NCBI GenBank assembly: GCA_039812545.1
Contig: JBDIAR010000053.1
Span: forward strand, 1-18,850
Direction of reading: 5' to 3'
From: JBDIAR01 sp039812545
Lineage (GTDB): Bacteria; Actinomycetota; Actinomycetes; Actinomycetales; Dermatophilaceae
Length of the DNA stretch: 18,850 nucleotides
Below the pieces are notes generated by a model. It was not told the origin of the DNA. It saw only the letters and a program-made list of their open reading frames with translations, and ran no database searches. This document shows, one piece after another, positions 14,967 to 18,850 of the stretch; positions within the stretch are counted from its first letter, which is position 1, and each line of letters opens with the position of its first letter. The position numbers and the translations under genes are program-made.

Positions 14967-16826
14967 ATGGCATACGACATGGCCAAAGTCGTCGCTCTTA
15001 ATCACGAGCTCGTCCTCAGGGCGTCGATCGTCACGTGGTCGCGACTCGAGCCCCTGGGACTGACCCGCGGCGACCTGACACCGGGGCTGCGGGCCGCGGT
15101 CGCCGACCCGTTGTGGTTCGCCGCCCGTCAGTGGCAGTTCGGCGAACTGCACGCCGAGGACGCGGGATCGCCGATCACCGTGGCCGTCGACGGGACCGCG
15201 GGCCCGATGACGAGATTCCACGCCGGCCGCCTCGGACCCGACCCGGCGGGGGAGTCGGTGGACTTCCCCGCGATCCCGCTCGAAACCGCCGTCGAGGCCG
15301 AGACCCCCGCCGTCCTGCCCGAACGCATCCGCGCCGAAGCCGGGCAGCACCTGCTCCGGCTCGTCGGCGGCGCTCTCGCCGCCCTCGGCGCACCCGTGAC
15401 GGCGCAGGTGCGGGCAGCGCTCTTGGCGTCCTACGCCTTCGCACCGGCCGATGCGGCGCTGGCGGGCAACGATCCCGAGGGAGCGGCCCGTCGCGGTGTG
15501 CTGGCCGGCCGCGTCGTCGACGCCGCACGGTTGATGGCCGACCTGGCCGGGCGGGTGGACGGCGACGGTGCGATCACCGACCTGCCCCCTGCGTTGGCGG
15601 GACTCCCGGCCGCGGACCAGCTACGTGACGCGCTGACCGCCTGGAACCGTTGGTATGCAAGCTATCTGGCGGCACCCGTGGGCGCCGGTGGCGGCGGGAG
15701 TGCGCCGTTCTCGTGGGACCCCTACCGCCAGGAGTACTCCTTCGCCGTCCAGGGCCGTACCGGTTCCGGTGATGTGCTGCTGACCGCCGAGGAATACACC
15801 GACGGCCGACTCGACTGGTACGACTTCGCCGCGACCGCCGGCCCCTCGCTCGCCGCGGCGGGGGCCGCCGATCCCGCGACGACGACGATCGCCGAACGTC
15901 AACTCGTCTCGCCGGTGCGGTTCCCCGGTATGCCGGCGGACCGGCTCTTCGAGTTCGAGGACACCCGGGTTTACCTCGGACGCCTCAACGCCGGCCCGCA
16001 CGACATCGCGCGGCTCGGGCTGGTCGAGTTCGCACTGGCATACGGTAACGACTGGTTCCTCGCCCCGGTCGACCTGCCCTACGGTTCGGTGTGCGAGGTG
16101 TCTTCGGTAGCCGTGCGCGACACCTTCGGTGAGGAGATCACCGTGCCGCGCGCCACCCAGCCGTATGCCGGTCGACCCGGGTGGTGCATGTACCACCTGA
16201 CCGGGGCCGAGGATGCGGGCCGGCTGTCGGACGTCTTCGTGCTGCCGCCGACCGTGGCCGGGCGGTTGGAGTCCGAGCCGGTGGAGGAGGTCGTCTTCTT
16301 CCGCGACGAGCAGGCCGACATCGTGTGGGGCGTCGAACGCGTCGTGCCGGGGGAGACGGGGGAGCCGGTGCCGTGGCATCGCCTGGCGGCCCAGGTGTCG
16401 TTGCGACAGAGCGTGCCCGACGATCTGGATGACGCCAAGCTGGTGTACCGGCTGATGAGTCCGTTGCCGGAGAACTGGATTCCGTTCGTGGCGGTGCCGG
16501 CGAAGAATCGGCCGGCCGGTTCGCTCGCCACCGATCTGCAGCGGCAGCCGCTGATCCGGTTCGCCCAGGACGGGACGGTGTCGCTGGTTCATCCGCGCGG
16601 GACCGTGCTGCGCACCAGCGACACCGCCGACGTGACGACGGATCGACTGCGGATCGCCGAGGAGGAGGTGCCGCGCGACGGGATCGTGGTGCGCCGCACC
16701 TTCCAACTCGCTCGGACCGTGGACGGTCGCAGCGTGTTGTGGCTCGGTCGGTCCAAGACGACCGGGACCGGGGAGGGCTTCAGCGGGCTACGGTTCGACA
16801 CCGCCCTGCCGCCACGCGGAGTGTGA
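14967..16826 (+). CDS. conserved protein of unknown function (WSRLEP / ARQWQFGE / EDAGSP family)
   Basis: The last gene of the block, 619 residues, six bases after the previous stop, with AAGGG (14952-14956) ten bases before the ATG. The N-terminus carries a very characteristic string: W24-S-R-L-E-P29, then T-P-G-L-R-A-A-V-A-D-P-L-W50, A-R-Q-W-Q-F-G-E60 and E64-D-A-G-S-P69. I recognise this from uncharacterised proteins in diverse bacteria, where it sits near relatives of the two preceding genes. Later sections are rich in Trp, Tyr and Asp (for example N-x-W-Y-A near 226-230, F-S-W-D-P-Y-R-Q-E-Y-S-F, and G-N-D-W-F-L-A-P-V-D-L-P-Y-G-S) and look like a beta-rich enzyme-like or binding fold. No known catalytic motif, signal peptide or membrane segment is visible. 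Its stop codon is the last triplet of the loop of a strong hairpin, so the operon ends here. Confidence 0.8.
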   Translation: MAYDMAKVVALNHELVLRASIVTWSRLEPLGLTRGDLTPGLRAAVADPLWFAARQWQFGELHAEDAGSPITVAVDGTAGPMTRFHAGRLGPDPAGESVDFPAIPLETAVEAETPAVLPERIRAEAGQHLLRLVGGALAALGAPVTAQVRAALLASYAFAPADAALAGNDPEGAARRGVLAGRVVDAARLMADLAGRVDGDGAITDLPPALAGLPAADQLRDALTAWNRWYASYLAAPVGAGGGGSAPFSWDPYRQEYSFAVQGRTGSGDVLLTAEEYTDGRLDWYDFAATAGPSLAAAGAADPATTTIAERQLVSPVRFPGMPADRLFEFEDTRVYLGRLNAGPHDIARLGLVEFALAYGNDWFLAPVDLPYGSVCEVSSVAVRDTFGEEITVPRATQPYAGRPGWCMYHLTGAEDAGRLSDVFVLPPTVAGRLESEPVEEVVFFRDEQADIVWGVERVVPGETGEPVPWHRLAAQVSLRQSVPDDLDDAKLVYRLMSPLPENWIPFVAVPAKNRPAGSLATDLQRQPLIRFAQDGTVSLVHPRGTVLRTSDTADVTTDRLRIAEEEVPRDGIVVRRTFQLARTVDGRSVLWLGRSKTTGTGEGFSGLRFDTALPPRGV

Positions 16827-16837
16827 CGGCAGGGCGG
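16801..16837. terminator. hairpin overlapping the operon's last stop codon, likely bidirectional terminator
   Basis: A perfect 11-bp inverted repeat, CCGCCCTGCCG (16801-16811) and CGGCAGGGCGG (16827-16837), with a 15-base loop ending in the TGA stop. It lies between the operon and the convergent hemerythrin-like gene, whose stop is at 16870, so it could stop transcription from both sides. There is no T-tract on either strand, as is common for terminators in actinomycetes. The left arm is coding sequence for the last residues of the 619-aa protein. Confidence 0.65.
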
Positions 16838-16869
16838 GTCCCCAGGCCCACGAGGACGGATTTGTCGGG

Positions 16870-17367
16870 CTACGAGGTGATGTCGTCGATGGCCGCCTTG
16901 ATCTCACCGGGCGCCTTGGGGCTGCGGGGCGCCCTCTCCTTGGCGGCCAGCATACGAGCACCCATGTCGGAGAGAGGCTTTCGACCAAGGGCAGTGCGGA
17001 CCTTGGGGAACCACTCCTCTTCCTCTTCCTTGACGTGGTGCCGAACGTTCTCCATGAGGACGGTGAACTTGGCCTCGAAGCGTTCGTGTCCGGGGTCCAT
17101 GGCGGCGAGTTCGGCGGCGAGGACGTCGACGACGTGGTGCTCCTCGTAGGACTCCAGGATGTCGTCCTCGATGTCCGGCACGGCGGCGCGTACCTCGGGG
17201 TAGAGGATCTCGTTCTCGATGAAGGTGTGAACGGTCAATAGTTCCAGGCATTCTGCGACGATCGCGCGTCGGCGGGCGGTCGTGGTCTTCGGCTTCTCGA
17301 ACTCTGCGAAGAGCTTGGCCACCTGCTTGTGGTCGGCCTTGAGAACGGTAATGGCATCGGTGGACAT
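16870..17367 (-). CDS. hemerythrin-like (HHE cation-binding) protein
   Basis: A 165-residue protein on the minus strand; AAGGAGG (complement of 17373-17379) sits five bases before the ATG. The four-helix HHE pattern is complete: D12-H13 in helix 1; H47-T-F-I-E51-N-E53 followed by Y56-P57 in helix 2; E76-H77-H78 in helix 3; H111-V-K-E-E115 followed by W-F-P in helix 4. These histidines and acids would hold a di-iron centre. Such proteins bind oxygen, nitric oxide or peroxide, or act as iron or redox sensors; which applies here cannot be said. The tail after about 130 is basic and Lys/Pro-rich. It is cytosolic (no leader). It converges on the large operon and diverges from the DinB-like gene across a 143-base gap that must hold its promoter. 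Its function is probably unrelated to the operon. Confidence 0.92.
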   Translation of the reverse strand: MSTDAITVLKADHKQVAKLFAEFEKPKTTTARRRAIVAECLELLTVHTFIENEILYPEVRAAVPDIEDDILESYEEHHVVDVLAAELAAMDPGHERFEAKFTVLMENVRHHVKEEEEEWFPKVRTALGRKPLSDMGARMLAAKERAPRSPKAPGEIKAAIDDITS

Positions 17368-17454
17368 GGGCTCCTCCTTGAGTTCCGCGGGGGCTCAACG
17401 TAACACTGGGGTAGCCGGGAGACGGGCCGAGCGGGTCCCAGATCGCGTTCGGTT

Positions 17455-17486
17455 CCGACCGGCCTGGCGGCGGCTGTTCCGGTCGG
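17455..17486. promoter_or_regulatory. 8-bp inverted repeat in the divergent promoter region
   Basis: CCGACCGG (17455-17462) and CCGGTCGG (17479-17486) are perfect inverted copies separated by 16 bases, in the 143-base gap between the divergent hemerythrin-like and DinB-like genes. The spacing would suit a dimeric regulator reaching two turns of DNA, or the arms could pair in an RNA leading to the DinB-like gene. In DNA this GC-rich an 8-bp match can arise by chance, so support is weak. Confidence 0.25.
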
Positions 17487-17500
17487 CGGGGCGAACCCCG
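17487..17500 (+). promoter_or_regulatory. small GC hairpin with CGAA loop just before the DinB-like start
   Basis: CGGGG-CGAA-CCCCG forms a perfect 5-bp stem with a four-base loop ending ten bases before the GTG start of the DinB-like gene. It occupies the place where a ribosome binding site would be expected, and none is seen. A GACAAT at 17500-17505 could serve as a -10 box for a transcript starting at or near the GTG itself, in which case the hairpin would not be transcribed. Both readings are inference. Confidence 0.25.
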
Positions 17501-17510
17501 ACAATGAAGC

Positions 17511-18020
17511 GTGACCCGCGTTCTGGAACCCGATTCGACTCCCGATCTTCGAGGACTGCTCCTGGACTACCTGGGCTTCTATCGTGCAGTTGTCGTCGCG
17601 AAGGTGTCGGGGGCGCCGGGAGGCTTCCTGACGGCCTCGGCCGTCCCGTCGGGATGGACGCCGGCCGGGTTGGTCAACCACCTCCTGCACATGGAACGTC
17701 GGTGGATCCTGTGGGGTTTCCTCGCCGAGCCCGTACTCGACCCGTGGGCGGACTCGGCCGGCGACGGATGGATCACCCCGGATGCGGACGAGGCGTCCCT
17801 GGCCCGGGCTCTGCTCGCCCAGGGAGAGCGCACTCGCGCCGTCGTCGAGGCGCACGAACTCGACGACCATGCCCGGGTCGGCGGCCGGTTCCGCACGGCC
17901 GAGGAGGCGCCCCAGCTGCAGTGGATCCTGTTGCACGTGCTGCAGGAGTACGCGCGGCATACGGGCCACTTGGACATCGTGCGAGAGATCGCCGACGGAT
18001 CGACAGGTGAAGAGCCCTGA
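17511..18020 (+). CDS. DinB-like / DUF664 family putative metal-dependent protein
   Basis: A 169-residue protein read from GTG 17511. It fits the DUF664 branch of the DinB superfamily, four-helix-bundle proteins with a metal held by three histidines; relatives include mycothiol-dependent enzymes of actinomycetes. Visible signature: helix with W49-T-P-A-G-L-V-N-H57-L-L-H60-M-E62 followed by W65, and near the end H142-x-x-x-E146-Y-A-R-H150-T-G-H153-L-D-I-V-R-E. H57, H150 and H153 are the likely metal ligands. The whole domain is present. The expected role is a small-thiol-dependent transferase or detoxification step, but the substrate is unknown. No ribosome binding site precedes the GTG, so a leaderless start is possible. 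An ATG at 17504 is in another frame and gives no family match. The MFS exporter gene follows after 17 bases in the same direction, so the two may work together, for example in resistance. Confidence 0.85.
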   Translation: MTRVLEPDSTPDLRGLLLDYLGFYRAVVVAKVSGAPGGFLTASAVPSGWTPAGLVNHLLHMERRWILWGFLAEPVLDPWADSAGDGWITPDADEASLARALLAQGERTRAVVEAHELDDHARVGGRFRTAEEAPQLQWILLHVLQEYARHTGHLDIVREIADGSTGEEP

Positions 18021-18037
18021 CGCAGAACGGGATCGAG

Positions 18038-18850
18038 GTGCGCGATGATCCGCCGAAAACGACCCGGGTGTTGCGCGGGGATTTCCTGAGACTCTTCGTC
18101 GGCGACGCGGTGTCGACGTTCGGGTCGGTCGTGTCGGCCCTGGCCATCCAGTTCCTCCTCATCGACACGCTGCGCGCCGACGAGCAGGCCATCGGTTTCG
18201 TGCGCGCGGCCCAGTGGGCGCCCTACCTGCTGTTCGGGCTGTTGGCCGGCGTCATCGCGGAGCGGTTCAGGCGCCGGCAGTTGCTTATCGGGGCCGACGT
18301 CGTCGGCTTTGTGGTGTTCGGCTCGATCGGTGTGCTGGCGCTCACGGGGGCGTTGACGGTCTGGCTCCTCGCCGCGCTGGTGTTCGTGTTCGGTGCGGTC
18401 ACCTGCCTGTCCGTCGCGGCATACCAGTCGTATGTGCCGAGGCTCGTCCCGGAGCGCGCCCTGCCGGACGCCTTTGCCCGGCTCGAACAGATGGGCCAGT
18501 CGGTGGGATCCGTCGGCCCTCTCGCGGCCGGGTCGCTCGTCAGGTTTCTCTCGGCGCCGATAGCCATTCTCGTCGATGCCCTTTCGTATGCCGTGTCGGC
18601 CTTGTGTCTGTTGACGATTCGTACCCGCGAGCCGGGGTCCCCACCCGAACGGCGTCGCATCATCGTCGAACTCCGCGAGGGCGCTCGCTGGGTGTACCGA
18701 CACCAGACTCTGCGCCCGTACGCCCTGTGGCTGCACGCGTGGTTCTTCGGGCGGGCGATGGTCACCACGGTCCTGGTCTACTACGCCAGCGTCGAGTTGG
18801 GTCTGGATGCGCTGACCGTCGGGCTGGCGCTGGCCGGCGCGGGCGTCAGT
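18038..18850 (+). CDS. MFS transporter, EntS-like exporter family (3' end outside window)
   Basis: The first 271 residues of a membrane transporter; the frame is open to the right edge. Hydrophobic helices lie at about 20-42, 55-75, 82-105, 107-128, 154-170 and 173-194, then a charged central loop (about 195-225), and a seventh helix begins near 227. Between helices 2 and 3 is the MFS loop motif G71-V-I-A-E-R-F-R-R-R80. Also typical of the drug- or siderophore-exporting branch are V-P-R-L-V-P-E-R-A-L-P-D-A (133-145), D180-A-L-S-Y-A-V-S-A-L, and E211-L-R-E-G-A-R-W-V-Y-R-H before helix 7. The substrate is unknown. The start is uncertain: GTG 18038 gives a short charged N-terminus and is preferred, while CTG 18017, GTG 18068 and TTG 18071 are alternatives. 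A nearby ATG (18045) is out of frame. It follows the DinB-like gene by 17 bases, probably in one transcript. Confidence 0.88.
   Translation, partial: MRDDPPKTTRVLRGDFLRLFVGDAVSTFGSVVSALAIQFLLIDTLRADEQAIGFVRAAQWAPYLLFGLLAGVIAERFRRRQLLIGADVVGFVVFGSIGVLALTGALTVWLLAALVFVFGAVTCLSVAAYQSYVPRLVPERALPDAFARLEQMGQSVGSVGPLAAGSLVRFLSAPIAILVDALSYAVSALCLLTIRTREPGSPPERRRIIVELREGARWVYRHQTLRPYALWLHAWFFGRAMVTTVLVYYASVELGLDALTVGLALAGAGVS

Larger units (their letters stand above)
2061..18592. repeat. dispersed 7-mer GTATGCC / GGCATAC, 20 copies
   Basis: I counted ten copies in each orientation. GTATGCC starts at 2163, 3114, 4888, 6232, 7860, 8198, 12668, 15928, 16163 and 18586. GGCATAC starts at 2061, 3000, 5590, 7789, 9522, 10928, 14969, 16037, 17956 and 18418. 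At about 70% G+C, roughly two copies are expected in total. All are inside genes and none lies in the first 2 kb. They fall in several codon phases and use uncommon codons (TAT, GCA, ATA, AGT, GGT, CAT). The meaning is unknown; see the finding. Confidence 0.5.

Noticed and set aside
886..16826. Extracellular contractile injection system
   Set aside because: No sheath, tube, baseplate, spike, LysM or AAA+ gene can be recognised; large size and linkage alone are not enough.
886..16826. Polyketide or peptide synthase cluster
   Set aside because: The proteins are large, but no ketosynthase, acyltransferase, adenylation, condensation or carrier-protein motif is seen.
18045..18060. ATG 18045 as the MFS start
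   Set aside because: It is out of frame with the transporter, whose codons begin at GTG 18038 or another in-frame start.
17579..18736. 385-codon open frame on the minus strand
   Set aside because: Overlaps both the DinB-like and MFS genes, whose family motifs are clear; the antisense product is low-complexity.
1..18850. CRISPR array, transposon, phage integrase or tRNA
   Set aside because: No direct-repeat/spacer pattern, transposase or integrase motif, or tRNA cloverleaf was found on reading; the only tandem repeat is the coding GP(V/I) hinge.

Overview
The window is about 70% G+C by eye. It has codons ending mostly in G/C, GTG as well as ATG starts, and strong GGAGG-type ribosome binding sites. 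Its gene content (large uncharacterised proteins, a PhoD-type phosphatase, a DUF664-like DinB protein) fits a high-GC actinomycete. The genus cannot be fixed from sequence alone.

Layout. (1) Positions 1-711 hold the tail of a gene entering from the left (51 residues) and a small lipoprotein with a clear lipobox. This stretch is visibly less codon-biased than what follows. (2) A 174-base gap (712-885) holds a perfect 15-bp palindrome, a candidate operator. (3) Positions 886-16826 form one tight five-gene block on the + strand: a PhoD-like metallophosphatase (824 aa), a DUF6603 beta-rich protein (1141 aa), and three very large conserved proteins of unknown function (1171, 1541 and 619 aa). Gaps are 1, -4, 35 and 6 bases, so it is almost certainly one operon, about 5,300 residues in all. 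None of the five has a signal peptide or a convincing membrane segment. The block ends in a strong hairpin overlapping the last stop codon. (4) A convergent hemerythrin-like gene (16870-17367, minus) follows. (5) A divergent DinB/DUF664 metal-binding gene (17511-18020) and an MFS exporter cut off by the right edge (18038-18850) complete the window.

The block 886-16826 is the candidate undescribed system. The three large proteins carry motifs I recognise as recurring in uncharacterised bacterial proteins: LPVRIET / GTPTNNT / GRQPYGILP in the 1541-aa protein; EPNY / AAWEQVGD / NPRF / RRYPN / PTEPRFGLD in the 1171-aa protein; W-RLEP / ARQWQFGE / EDAGSP in the 619-aa protein. No biochemical role is known to me. 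Tight linkage to a PhoD-like enzyme and a DUF6603 protein suggests a multi-protein, mostly beta-rich assembly with one hydrolase. There is no ATPase, tube, sheath or secretion gene here, so it is not a recognisable contractile injection system.

At the DNA level, the 7-mer GTATGCC / GGCATAC occurs 20 times (10 per orientation), roughly ten times what base composition predicts. It appears in several reading frames and often forces rare codons, which suggests a constraint acting on the DNA rather than on the proteins.
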